Shown here piece by piece: positions 16,576-24,410 of a stretch of DNA of 64,000 nt (position 1 is its first letter; each line of letters starts with the position of its first letter). Where the stretch lies: contig CBDAPE010000013.1 of assembly GCA_965198325.1 (NCBI GenBank), positions 256,692 through 320,691 on the forward strand, read 5' to 3'. Below the pieces are notes generated by a model, which worked only from the letters and a program-made list of their open reading frames with translations, was not told the origin of the DNA and made no database searches. Made by a program: the position numbers and the translations under genes. The stretch comes from CBDAPE01 sp965198325 (GTDB lineage Bacteria; Pseudomonadota; Alphaproteobacteria; UBA828; JAPUJA01).

Positions 16576-18519
16576 CTATCGTCGGCTAACCGCCTCCGCC
16601 TTGTCTGAATCTTCCCACCACGCTTCCAGAACGATGCCGTAAAGCGGTGTGACCTCAGGCCGACCGAACTTGTCCCAATAGGCGATTCGGTCATCGTTCA
16701 GGTGATAGAGGGGGACAAAGTAGTGTCCCCACAGCAGCACCCTATCCATGGCGCGGATAATGTCGACGAAGGCGTCCCGGTCGCGTGCCTTGGTCATGAG
16801 GTCGATGAGCTTGTCGACGGCCGGATCTCGTATCCCCGGATAGTTGCGCGTCCCCTCCTGCCCGGCCGCCTGGGTGCCCCAGTAGAACGCCTGTTCATTC
16901 CCTGGAGAGAGCGACATCCCCCAGCGGTATATGATCATGTCGAAGTCGTAGACGTTTAGCCTGTACTGGTATTGCGATGTGTCAACGGTCCGGACCCGCA
17001 CCTTGACGCCCAGACGCTCGAGGTTGCGGGTGAAGGAAAGGGCGATCTTCTCGTTTGCCGGATCCACCAGCAGAATCTCGAACGCCATGGGCAATCCGTC
17101 TGCCACCCGCTGGAGCGATCCCTCATGCACGGCCCACCCTGCCTCGGCTAGCAAGCGCCGCGCCGCTTTGAGGTTGGCGCGGATGCTGCCATCGACGGCC
17201 AGTGGGCGGTAGGTGTCCTCGAACAGCTCACGGGGCAGGCGCTCGCGATGGGGCTCCAACAGATCGCGTTCACGCCCATCCGGGATGCCGCGTGAGCCGA
17301 GCTCCGAGTTATCGAAGATGCTGTGCGTGCGGACGTACGCACCGTGCAGCAGCGTCTTGTTGACCCAGGCGAAGTCGAATGCGTGCGCCAGGGCGTGGCG
17401 AACCGCGCGGTCAGCGAAAATCTCCCGCCGTGTGTTGAAAACGAAAGCGAACATACCGGAGGGCCGACCATGCGGAAGGCGATCGAGCTTGACGCGGCCG
17501 TCCGCCGCGGCAGGGAAATCGTACGCGGTTGCCCAACGCTTGGCCGAGTATTCCTGGCGAAGGTCGTACTCGCCCGCCTTGAAGGCCTCCAGCATTACGT
17601 CGCCGTCGCGGTAGTAATCGAACCGGATGCGGTCGAAGTTGTGCTGCCCCCGGTTGATAGGCAGGTCACGTCCCCAGTAGTCGGGATCACGACGATAAAC
17701 GATGCTGCGGCCCGCATCGACGCTCTCAACACGATAGGGACCGCTGCCGAGCGGCGGATCGAGCGTTGTCTCCTCGAACGTCACTGCCGTGTAATACGCC
17801 TTCGACAGGATCGGCATCAAACCCATGATCAGCGGTAACTCGCGGTCCGGCGATGCGGCATCGAATATGAACCGCACCGAGCGCGCATCGGGTCGCTCGA
17901 CGCTCCGGACCTGCCGGTAATAGAGCCGGTGGTTGGGCCTGCCGTTTTCTTTCAGCGTCTCCCACGAAAAGACGACATCGTCCACAGTGATCGGACTGCC
18001 GTCGTGGAAACGCGCCTCCGGCCTCAGCACAAAGGTGACGGAAGAGCGGTCGTCCGGCACCTCGATCGATTCGGCGATCAAACCATAGAGCGAGAACGGC
18101 TCATTCCACGTCCGTTTGAGGAGGCTTTCGAAAACCAAGTGACGCCCGTGCGCCGGCACGCCATTGATGATGAATGGGTTGAGGTTATCGAAGATGCCCG
18201 TCACGGCACGCCAAAGCTCACCGCCCTTCGGGGCGCTGGGATTGACGTAGTCGAGGTGATCGAAGCCGGCTTCGTACTTGGGTGCCCCATGCATGGCGAT
18301 GCCGTGGCTCTGCGCGGCCGCGGATCGCATGCCGCCCACCAGCAGGGCCGCAAGGACGATCACAACCAAGCATCTAAGTGCTGGCTCAAGCGCAACGCCG
18401 ACACCCTGCCTTGGCCTAGAGCCGGAGATGGGGGCCAAAGGACGACAGAAAAAGAAAATCATATAGCGCCACAGCCTATCAGTATCGACTGCGACTCCCA
18501 GCCAGGATGATGCGGTCAT
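16576..18519 (-). CDS. ABC-type peptide substrate-binding protein, YejA-like (SBP family 5)
   Basis: This 647-residue protein resembles the periplasmic receptor of the Yej oligopeptide/microcin C importer. A hydrophobic signal segment (CLVVIVLAALLVGGM) ends in SAAAQ near residue 70. The mature part opens with the YejA signature DHLDYVNPSAPKGGELW and carries the SBP_bac_5 core (FHDGSPITVDDVVFSWETLK, PLGSGPYRVE). The signal lies deep inside, so the true start may be M20 at 18462 rather than 18519; the ATG at 18519 is kept because it overlaps the apbE stop (ATGA). No permease or ATPase genes follow before the IS5, so the transporter is incomplete here. Its ligand is unknown. Confidence 0.88.
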   Translation of the reverse strand: MTASSWLGVAVDTDRLWRYMIFFFCRPLAPISGSRPRQGVGVALEPALRCLVVIVLAALLVGGMRSAAAQSHGIAMHGAPKYEAGFDHLDYVNPSAPKGGELWRAVTGIFDNLNPFIINGVPAHGRHLVFESLLKRTWNEPFSLYGLIAESIEVPDDRSSVTFVLRPEARFHDGSPITVDDVVFSWETLKENGRPNHRLYYRQVRSVERPDARSVRFIFDAASPDRELPLIMGLMPILSKAYYTAVTFEETTLDPPLGSGPYRVESVDAGRSIVYRRDPDYWGRDLPINRGQHNFDRIRFDYYRDGDVMLEAFKAGEYDLRQEYSAKRWATAYDFPAAADGRVKLDRLPHGRPSGMFAFVFNTRREIFADRAVRHALAHAFDFAWVNKTLLHGAYVRTHSIFDNSELGSRGIPDGRERDLLEPHRERLPRELFEDTYRPLAVDGSIRANLKAARRLLAEAGWAVHEGSLQRVADGLPMAFEILLVDPANEKIALSFTRNLERLGVKVRVRTVDTSQYQYRLNVYDFDMIIYRWGMSLSPGNEQAFYWGTQAAGQEGTRNYPGIRDPAVDKLIDLMTKARDRDAFVDIIRAMDRVLLWGHYFVPLYHLNDDRIAYWDKFGRPEVTPLYGIVLEAWWEDSDKAEAVSRR

Positions 18520-19454
18520 GCAGCTCCTTTACCCTTGCCTCGCGCGCCGGCGATCGAGTCTGGGGGCATCACGGCGCAGGCGGTCGACAGGCCGTCGGCG
18601 AGTGTCGCACGCGTCGCCACCACCGAGGCGCTGGCATGGTGGTTCGCCGAGTGTCCCGTTGCGGGGTCGAGCAAGTGATGAAATCGCCCGCTGGGTTCGA
18701 AGAGGGTGCCGTAGCCGCCCGAGGTCGCCACCGCTTCGTCGTTCAGGGTGACCGTCGCGATCGTCCCGGTCGGATCGAACGGGTCCCGGATTCCGACGGT
18801 CCAGGCGCGTCCGCGGGGCGATCGGCCATGAGCCCCGGTTTCGCCCAGATCGACCAACAGGTTCCCCACGCCCGCGCGGCGCAACAGCGCGGCCACGCGG
18901 TCGGTGGCAAACCCCTGCGCGATGCCGTTCAGCGTCAGAGCCATGCCGGGGCACCGAAATCCGATTCGTCTCGGCGCCACTTCAACGGCTCGAAAATCCG
19001 CTAGCGCGCGCGCTGCCGCAACCCGATCCGCAGGCGGTCCAGAGGGCTCTGGGTTCGGCGTCGAGAAATGCTCCGCATAGAGCGGCTGGATGGTGGGGTC
19101 GAACGCACCCTCCGTCGCCTCCGAGATCGCCAGCGCCTCATTCAGCAACTCCACCAGTTCGATCGGGGGCTCGTCGAGGCGGCCTCGGCAGTTGAGCCGC
19201 GCCAGCGCGGAGTCGGGGCGGTACAAACTGAAAATGCTCTCCAGCCGCTCGATTTCGTCCCGGACTTCCATGATCAGTGCGTTTGCCTGGCCTTCTTCCA
19301 GGCCATGCAGCAAGACGGTCGCGTCGGCACCGAACGCCATGCCCGACCATCTAATCGTTCGACTCTCTGCGGCAGTGTGCAGGCTGAACGCCATGAGCGC
19401 AAGCCCGCCCGTCGCACCGGCCGCGATCAGGATGCTGCGCCGCGACAACGTCAT
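18516..19454 (-). CDS. apbE: FAD:protein FMN transferase (ApbE family)
   Basis: This is a 312-residue protein with a Tat-like N-terminus (MTLSRRSILIAAGATGGLAL), so it should act outside the cytoplasmic membrane. ApbE attaches FMN covalently to Thr/Ser of respiratory flavoproteins. Landmarks are SIFSLYRPDSALARLN, EATEGAFDPTIQPL, LTLNGIAQGFATDRV, LVDLGETGAHG and ATSGGYGTLFEPS, with the HHLLDPATGHS metal/FAD region. It lies between a multicopper oxidase gene (64-base gap) and the YejA-like gene (4-base overlap). No obvious flavinylation target is encoded nearby. Confidence 0.9.
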   Translation of the reverse strand: MTLSRRSILIAAGATGGLALMAFSLHTAAESRTIRWSGMAFGADATVLLHGLEEGQANALIMEVRDEIERLESIFSLYRPDSALARLNCRGRLDEPPIELVELLNEALAISEATEGAFDPTIQPLYAEHFSTPNPEPSGPPADRVAAARALADFRAVEVAPRRIGFRCPGMALTLNGIAQGFATDRVAALLRRAGVGNLLVDLGETGAHGRSPRGRAWTVGIRDPFDPTGTIATVTLNDEAVATSGGYGTLFEPSGRFHHLLDPATGHSANHHASASVVATRATLADGLSTACAVMPPDSIAGARGKGKGAA

Positions 19455-19518
19455 GGCATTGGTGGCGCTGAAATGCCGCTATCTGGACCCGGACGAATCA
19501 ACCTGCCGGTCGCAATCG

Positions 19519-20688
19519 TCAGCCGCCGCAGCCAGGGCCGCCCTCGCCCTCCACGGTGTAAAGCGCCATCATCCCCGCCGTGATGTGGTCGTTGACGTGG
19601 CAATGGAACATCCAGGTCCCCGGCGCGTCCGGCTGCATGTCGACGATCCGGGTGCTCGCGGGCATGAGCTCGATCACGTCGACACGCCGGCCATGGAGAA
19701 TTCCGGTATTCCCATGCCAGTGGGGCGAATGCAGGTCGACTTCAGTGCCGAGCGCGAACGTATACCAGCGCACCCGCTCGCAGCGGTTCATGACGAGCCC
19801 GTCCAGGTTCGCATAGACCCGGCCGTTGATGGTATGCATCAGGTTGCCTTCGACGAAGTCCTCATCCTCCGGGTCGGGCGCCGGTCCCTCGACGAAGCGG
19901 GCGATATTCTTGTCCAGGTACCAGCTCACGTTCTCGTCGAACACCGTAAACAGGGTGACGAATTCACGGTCGACGTCCGCCGGGCTGCCGTCGGGCTTGG
20001 CCATACCCGGGGTGGTCACGACGATGGCACCGACGAGGCCCGAATTGGTGTCGCGCGGCTCGTCCACATGGCCGTGGTAGAGCCAAGCCACCGAGCTCGG
20101 GTCGCCAGGCCCGGGCCCGGCGCGCTCGGGCACCTCCCAGACATAGGTGTATTCCCCGCCGGGCGGCACGCCGTCGTCGAGTTTGTCGTCGCCCGCGGTG
20201 CCGTCGGCGTAGGGCGAGCCCTCGTTCGCCTTGTCGTAGAACACCCCGTGCGGGTGAATCGTATTCGGCCGCGACGCGTTGTTGCGAAATACCACGCGGA
20301 TGGTATCGCCGACCTCGGCGTGAATAACCGGGCCGAGCACGCCCAGATGCTCCCACGCCTCGCCGCCAGGCCTGATGGTGGAGAAGCTCGCGTCGGTGTA
20401 TTCCCGGTAGATCACCTTGCGGTAGACCCGTCCGATCTGCCCGTCGGCATTTACCACGAACACCGCCTGCTCCTCGGTGAACGGTTGATCCATCATCCGG
20501 TCGTACCCGGCAGGCGCATAATCCCATTCGACCTCGTCGGCCGCGATGTAATGGATTCGCTCCGCTGCACGGGCCGCGTCGGGGCTGATAGCGGTGACGA
20601 ACAATCCCAGCGCGAGAGCCGCGCCGAGCGCGGCGAAAAAAGCGACTTTCCGTGAATCTCTCATCTCCGTACATCCTGTTTCTCTCAT
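19519..20688 (-). CDS. multicopper oxidase (two-cupredoxin-domain type), exported
   Basis: This is a 389-residue exported oxidase. The four copper-ligand clusters are present in order: TIHPHGVFYD, WLYHGHVDE, HSPHWHGNTG and FHCHVNDHITAGMM, the last giving the type-1 Cys, His and Met. Such enzymes oxidise metals (Cu(I), Fe(II), Mn(II)) or phenols and reduce O2 to water. The start at 20688 (MRETGCTEMRDSRKVAFFAA) has AGGA about ten bases upstream; the ATG at 20664 has a Shine-Dalgarno directly abutting it. A signal peptide ends around AARAAE. It is the first gene of the MCO-apbE-SBP operon. Confidence 0.9.
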   Translation of the reverse strand: MRETGCTEMRDSRKVAFFAALGAALALGLFVTAISPDAARAAERIHYIAADEVEWDYAPAGYDRMMDQPFTEEQAVFVVNADGQIGRVYRKVIYREYTDASFSTIRPGGEAWEHLGVLGPVIHAEVGDTIRVVFRNNASRPNTIHPHGVFYDKANEGSPYADGTAGDDKLDDGVPPGGEYTYVWEVPERAGPGPGDPSSVAWLYHGHVDEPRDTNSGLVGAIVVTTPGMAKPDGSPADVDREFVTLFTVFDENVSWYLDKNIARFVEGPAPDPEDEDFVEGNLMHTINGRVYANLDGLVMNRCERVRWYTFALGTEVDLHSPHWHGNTGILHGRRVDVIELMPASTRIVDMQPDAPGTWMFHCHVNDHITAGMMALYTVEGEGGPGCGG

Positions 20689-20798
20689 GGGCGCGCATCC
20701 TGTCGTTGTCGGTACGACGAGCCTGGAAGGGTGAACCCCCACGCGGCGCAGGCTACGCTCGATCCGGCTCCGAGTCCGCTCACGGCGAAGATGTCACA

Positions 20799-20823
20799 AT
20801 GCGAATGATTGTCAATATCAATT
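20799..20823. promoter_or_regulatory. possible Fur-type iron box upstream of the multicopper oxidase operon
   Basis: The AT-rich sequence aatgcgaatgattgtcaat (20799-20817) resembles Fur-family boxes (GATAATGATAATCATTATC type: AATGAT..TCA). It stands about 115 bases before the oxidase start, in otherwise GC-rich DNA, and overlaps the stop of a gene fragment. The match is imperfect and no -35/-10 pair was confirmed. Confidence 0.35.
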
Positions 20824-20958
20824 AACGCCGGTGGTGCGACGTTGGCGCCCCAGCTCGAACTTGCCGCTCTCGGGGTCGCCAGCGAGCAGTGCGCCCGTTG
20901 CGATGTCGAAATAAGCCCTGTGCGGCGAGAGCCGGCCGGCCGCGAGCCGATCCTTGAC
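20818..20958 (-). pseudogene. 3' fragment of an unrecognised gene
   Basis: An open frame reads VKDRLAAGRLSPHRAYFDIA, then GALLAGDPESGKFELGRQRR and stops at 20818. It has the look of a genuine protein C-terminus and lies in the direction of the oxidase operon. Its 5' side is replaced by IS3-family orfA sequence at about 20959. The family was not recognised. Confidence 0.4.
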
Positions 20959-20959
20959 G

Positions 20960-21243
20960 AAGGAAACAGCCGGTTCGCCAGCATCTGTTCAGCCAGCGCC
21001 TCCTTGAGGACTCGGGCCTCGGCACGCAGGGCCTGCACTTCGACACTGGTCGCCTGCGCGCCGTGCCCTGCCCTGGCCAGACGCTTCCTGCCCGCTTCCA
21101 AAAACTCCTTCAACCAACTGGAGTAAAGGCTCTCCGCGATCCCCTCGCGACGGCAAAGGGCGGCTGGGCTGTCCTTGCCGCGAAGCCCTGCAAGGACTGC
21201 GAGGATCCTTTCTCGGGAAGCAGCCCTGTTCTGAGATGCTTCG
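20960..21243 (-). pseudogene. IS3-family OrfA fragment
   Basis: The minus strand encodes ASRERILAVLAGLRGKDSPA, ALCRREGIAESLYSSWLKEF and LEAGRKRLARAG, followed by a leucine-zipper-like stretch (VQALRAEARVLKEALAEQML). This is the HTH and coiled coil of the OrfA type also seen at 42512. Both ends are truncated. Confidence 0.8.
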
Positions 21244-21437
21244 CGTCGTCGCTGCCTTGGGTGGTCTGACCCATAATATGACCGACTTCGTGTCTTTGCA
21301 TTGACGTGTCGGCCACCCGAGCGGCGCCGTAGTGCCTCGCCGGCCAGGTGGGCAGTGACCTAATAGGAGCCTGATCCACCAGGTCCCATCGCAGTCCTGT
21401 CCTTCCCGCCTGACCAGCGAGTCGGACCATCGACCAT

Positions 21438-21787
21438 GTGAAGGGATCAACAATCACGCCTGGCATCGCACTCCAACGCCACGACGTCATCGTCGGGGTC
21501 GACACGCACAAAGATGAGCACATCGCGGTTGCCATCGACGGCCTCGGCGGCCTCATCGACAAGCCGAAACTGGCGGCGGCGACCCCTGACGGCTACGCCG
21601 AATTGCTTTTCTGGGCGCAATCACTCGGCGAGGTCCATGCGTTCGGGGTCGAGGGCTGCGGGTCATACGGCTCGGGTCTCGCTCGGTTCCTTCGCCGTCA
21701 CGGCCACATAGTCCATGAAGTCGCTAGACCGCCCCGCAAGGGTGAGCGGCGCCTGTCCGGTAAGAGTGACCCCATCGATGCTTGGCC
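21438..21787 (+). pseudogene. IS110-family transposase, N-terminal fragment
   Basis: From GTG 21438 the frame gives DVIVGVDTHKDEHIAVAIDG, FGVEGCGSYGSGLARFL and GKSDPIDAW, the DEDD (RuvC-like) catalytic domain of IS110 with its Asp, Glu and Asp. It is cut by the IS3 starting at 21788. Confidence 0.82.
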
Positions 21788-21830
21788 TGCCCCCGATTAG
21801 TGGTCCAGCGCTTAAGTTAGAGTTTGGCGC

Positions 21831-22648
21831 GGGTTAAGTTGATGGGCCGCCCGTAGCCCCTCAACAGGGTAGGTTGGCCCCTCAACGTTTGGCAAGATGG
21901 TTTCTGGGGCCGGCGGTCTGTATCCGAGCGAGCTATGCGGCCGGATGGTATTATAGTGATGGCGCCATCGTTCGATCAGCACTTTGGCCTGCTTCAGTGT
22001 AGAGAAGATCTCCGTGTTCAGGATTTCGTCCCGGAGCTTTGAGTTGAAGCTCTCGTTGTATCCGTTCTCCCAAGGTGACCCGGGCTCGATATAGAGGGTC
22101 TTGACGCCGATCCTGCCGAGCCAGTCGCGGACGGCATGAGCGGTAAACTCTGAGCCGTTGTCGGAACGGATATGATCCGGCGGGCCATGTTGGACGAAGA
22201 GCTCGGTCAGACAATGGAGGACATTGTCCGAGTTCAATCGGGTTAAGTTGATGGGCCGCCCGTAGCCCCTCAACAGGGTAGGTTGGCCCCTCAACGTTTG
22301 GCAAGATGGTTTCTGGGGCCGGCGGTCTGTATCCGAGCGAGCTATGCGGCCGGATGGTATTATAGTGATGGCGCCATCGTTCGATCAGCACTTTGGCCTG
22401 CTTCAGTGTAGAGAAGATCTCCGTGTTCAGGATTTCGTCCCGGAGCTTTGAGTTGAAGCTCTCGTTGTATCCGTTCTCCCAAGGTGACCCGGGCTCGATA
22501 TAGAGGGTCTTGACGCCGATCCTGCCGAGCCAGTCGCGGACGGCATGAGCGGTAAACTCTGAGCCGTTGTCGGAACGGATATGATCCGGCGGGCCATGTT
22601 GGACGAAGAGCTCGGTCAGACAATGGAGGACATTGTCCGAGTTCAATC
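21831..22648. repeat. tandem direct duplication, 2 x 409 bp
   Basis: Positions 21831-22239 are repeated at 22240-22648 with no differences noticed. The unit is the 3' part of IS3 orfB plus part of its end region. Because 409 is not a multiple of three, the second unit is read out of frame. Confidence 0.93.
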
Positions 22649-23126
22649 TTCGCTCGACGACAACGGCCATGCACCGCCTGGTGAACTCATCGATCACGGT
22701 GAGCATGCGGAACGTCCTCCCATCGTGTGTTCGATCCATGACGAAGTCATAGGACCAGACGTGATTGGGCCAGCACGGCCGCAGACGGATGCAGGATCCG
22801 TCGTTGAGCCACAGCCTGCCCCGTTTCGGTTGCTTCTGTGGGAGCTTCAGCCCCTCCCGCCGCCAGATGCGCTGGACCCGCTTGGCGTTCACGTGCCAAC
22901 CTTCGGTCCTGAGCAAGGCAGTGATCCGCCGATCGCCATATCTGCCATACTGGCTGGCCAAGCGGATGATCGCGGCCGTGAGGGCCTCTTCATCATCCCG
23001 ACCACGGGGTCTCTTGCGCTGGGTTGAGCGATGTTGGCCTGCAACAGCACAGGCCCGTCGCTCGGAGATCCCCAGTTCGGCCTGGAGATGATCAACACAC
23101 TGCCGGCGACGGGCGGGGCTTAGCAA
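21951..23126 (-). CDS. IS3-family OrfB transposase, 3' end altered by duplication
   Basis: The gene opens at 23126 (MLSPARRRQCVDHLQAELGI). The rve core is complete: first Asp in VWSYDFVMD, second in IRSDNGSEFTAHA, Glu in NGYNESFNSKLRDEI. The normal end would be GLRAAHQLNPRQTLT; instead the duplication makes it read past QLNP into the second repeat in a shifted frame, adding about 100 foreign residues. All catalytic residues are kept, so activity is possible. Confidence 0.85.
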   Translation of the reverse strand: MLSPARRRQCVDHLQAELGISERRACAVAGQHRSTQRKRPRGRDDEEALTAAIIRLASQYGRYGDRRITALLRTEGWHVNAKRVQRIWRREGLKLPQKQPKRGRLWLNDGSCIRLRPCWPNHVWSYDFVMDRTHDGRTFRMLTVIDEFTRRCMAVVVERRLNSDNVLHCLTELFVQHGPPDHIRSDNGSEFTAHAVRDWLGRIGVKTLYIEPGSPWENGYNESFNSKLRDEILNTEIFSTLKQAKVLIERWRHHYNTIRPHSSLGYRPPAPETILPNVEGPTYPVEGLRAAHQLNPIELGQCPPLSDRALRPTWPAGSYPFRQRLRVYRSCRPRLARQDRRQDPLYRARVTLGERIQRELQLKAPGRNPEHGDLLYTEAGQSADRTMAPSL

Positions 23127-23398
23127 TTTCCCTCAAGCGCCTCTTTCAAGATCAGCTTATCCAACGTCAGATCCGAGATCGCCTTGCGGAGACGGCCATT
23201 CTCCTTCTCCAGGTCCTTCAGACGCTTGGCCTGGTCAGTACGAAGGCCGCCATATTCCTTGCGCCAGCGATAGTAACTCTGCTCCGATACGCCGAGCGTG
23301 CGACAAGCTTGACCAACCGACTGGCCCTGCGCCAAAGCCACCTCGGCTTCGCGCAACATGCTGATAATCCGTTCTGAGGTGTAGCGTTTACGGCTCAT
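23120..23398 (-). CDS. IS3-family OrfA
   Basis: This 92-residue protein starts at 23398 (MSRKRYTSERIISMLREAEV) just after a GAAAGGAGGA Shine-Dalgarno. It contains an HTH (GQSVGQACRTLGVSEQSYYR) and a coiled coil (DLEKENGRLRKAISDLTLDK). It overlaps OrfB, as usual for IS3, where a -1 frameshift makes OrfAB. Confidence 0.9.
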   Translation of the reverse strand: MSRKRYTSERIISMLREAEVALAQGQSVGQACRTLGVSEQSYYRWRKEYGGLRTDQAKRLKDLEKENGRLRKAISDLTLDKLILKEALEGNC

Positions 23399-23468
23399 TT
23401 CGTCCTCCTTTCGAGGGGGCAAAATGCGCCAAACTCTTCAATAAATCTGGACCACTTTTAGGGGGTCA

Positions 23469-24018
23469 CTCCATCGTTGAGAAGCCTGTCCAATTTCCTG
23501 ATGCCGTGGACAGCGAAGGAAATGTCCTGGAGAGCGCCGAGGAACAGCAAATCAAAAGCGGTTGACGAAACCCAATCGACATCGCGTTTGTACCCACATA
23601 CGGCAAGTGCTCCTGTCCGGCGTAGAAACCTGTTCAGTGTGTTGCCGTGAAGATCCAGGGTCGAGCACGAGCCAAAGTGGATAATGCGTCCACTGCAGGC
23701 GTCTTCCAATCCTGTTGCCAGTTCATTCAGCTTGAACCCACTCTCGCCTTGTCCGAGCTCGATTTCTCCGGGATTGCCATGAAATGACAGATAGAGGATC
23801 GGATAGTTCTTGAAGCTTGCTTTACCCCACTCTTTCAGGCGGAACTCAAATTCTCCTCGAGTAGCGACATCTTTGCGTAGGTAAGGGACCTGCAAGTGAC
23901 GCACCGTCTCGAGAAGACGCAACACAGGTTCGACTGTTATCTTGTCATTTTGTCCGAACCAGTTGCCCTCGAGACAGTATATTCCCTTCTCTTGATCCAC
24001 CCTTCTCCGCTTCGCCAT
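23469..24018 (-). CDS. DUF6642-like protein with caspase-like His/Cys pair, C-terminus cut by IS3
   Basis: About 183 native residues remain from ATG 24018 (MAKRRRVDQEKGIYCLEGNW); an in-frame ATG at 24054 has no better ribosome site. The sequence has a Rossmann-like alternation with YPILYLSFHGNPGEIELG, then IIHFGSCSTLDLHGN, then TGALAVCGYKRDVDWVSSTA. A His-Gly after one strand and Gly-x-Cys after the next is the arrangement of CHAT/caspase-type proteases; that reading is inference. It resembles the DUF6642 family, whose function I do not know. The IS3 end replaces the last residues (reads DGVTP then stop at 23458), so only a short tail seems lost. Confidence 0.6.
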
Positions 24019-24064
24019 TGCATCATTCCCAATCGTTACGTGGCGGCCCGGCATCGTTCAGCCA

Positions 24065-24305
24065 CTGTCCCTCCCATTTATTCCATCTGTGGCAGAAACC
24101 TTGGAATTTTGCATCACCCTCGGACACCCTTTCTGACAAGCATAAGATCATCGAAGCTCTCCCCGCCGTCTTCCGCGAACTCTTCGTCGGTCGCGCGGCG
24201 CCCCACACAGAACTCCTTGCCCTCCGCCGGCAGGGAGCCGTCCTGAAGCGAAAAAGGTCCCGGCCATCGCTTCGGATGTCCGATGGAATAAATAGAGGGG
24301 ACAAG
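24065..24305. mobile_element. short inverted-repeat element A (MITE-like, ~240 bp)
   Basis: The left end is CTGTCCCTCCCATTTATTCC and the right end, reversed, is CTTGTCCCCTCTATTTATTC. It shares its interior with element B at 35073-35313, including a coding scrap (ELLALRRQGAVLKRKRSRPS) from the 5' part of an integrase-core transposase. It is far too short to be autonomous. It lies about 105 bases before the MFS gene. Confidence 0.8.
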
Positions 24306-24410
24306 TTCACATCGAGGCCGCGAGCTGGGGCGCCCACCAGAGAAGCCAGACGACCGACACCTGATGGCTCCGTCTTTACACCAGAACGTCCATCGGATAC
24401 TGCGCTAACC

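Larger units (their letters stand above)
21788..23468 (-). mobile_element. IS3-family element with internal 409-bp tandem duplication
   Basis: The ends are TGCCCCCGATTAGTGGTCCAG at 21788 and, reversed, TGACCCCCTAAAAGTGGTCC ending at 23468. OrfA and OrfB read leftward. The left flank is an IS110 fragment and the right flank a truncated DUF6642-like gene; no target duplication was found. The 3' part is duplicated (see the repeat entry). Confidence 0.88.

Noticed and set aside
21831..22648. Repeat as a possible CRISPR or satellite array
   Set aside because: There are only two units of 409 bp that code for the IS3 transposase end; no spacer pattern.
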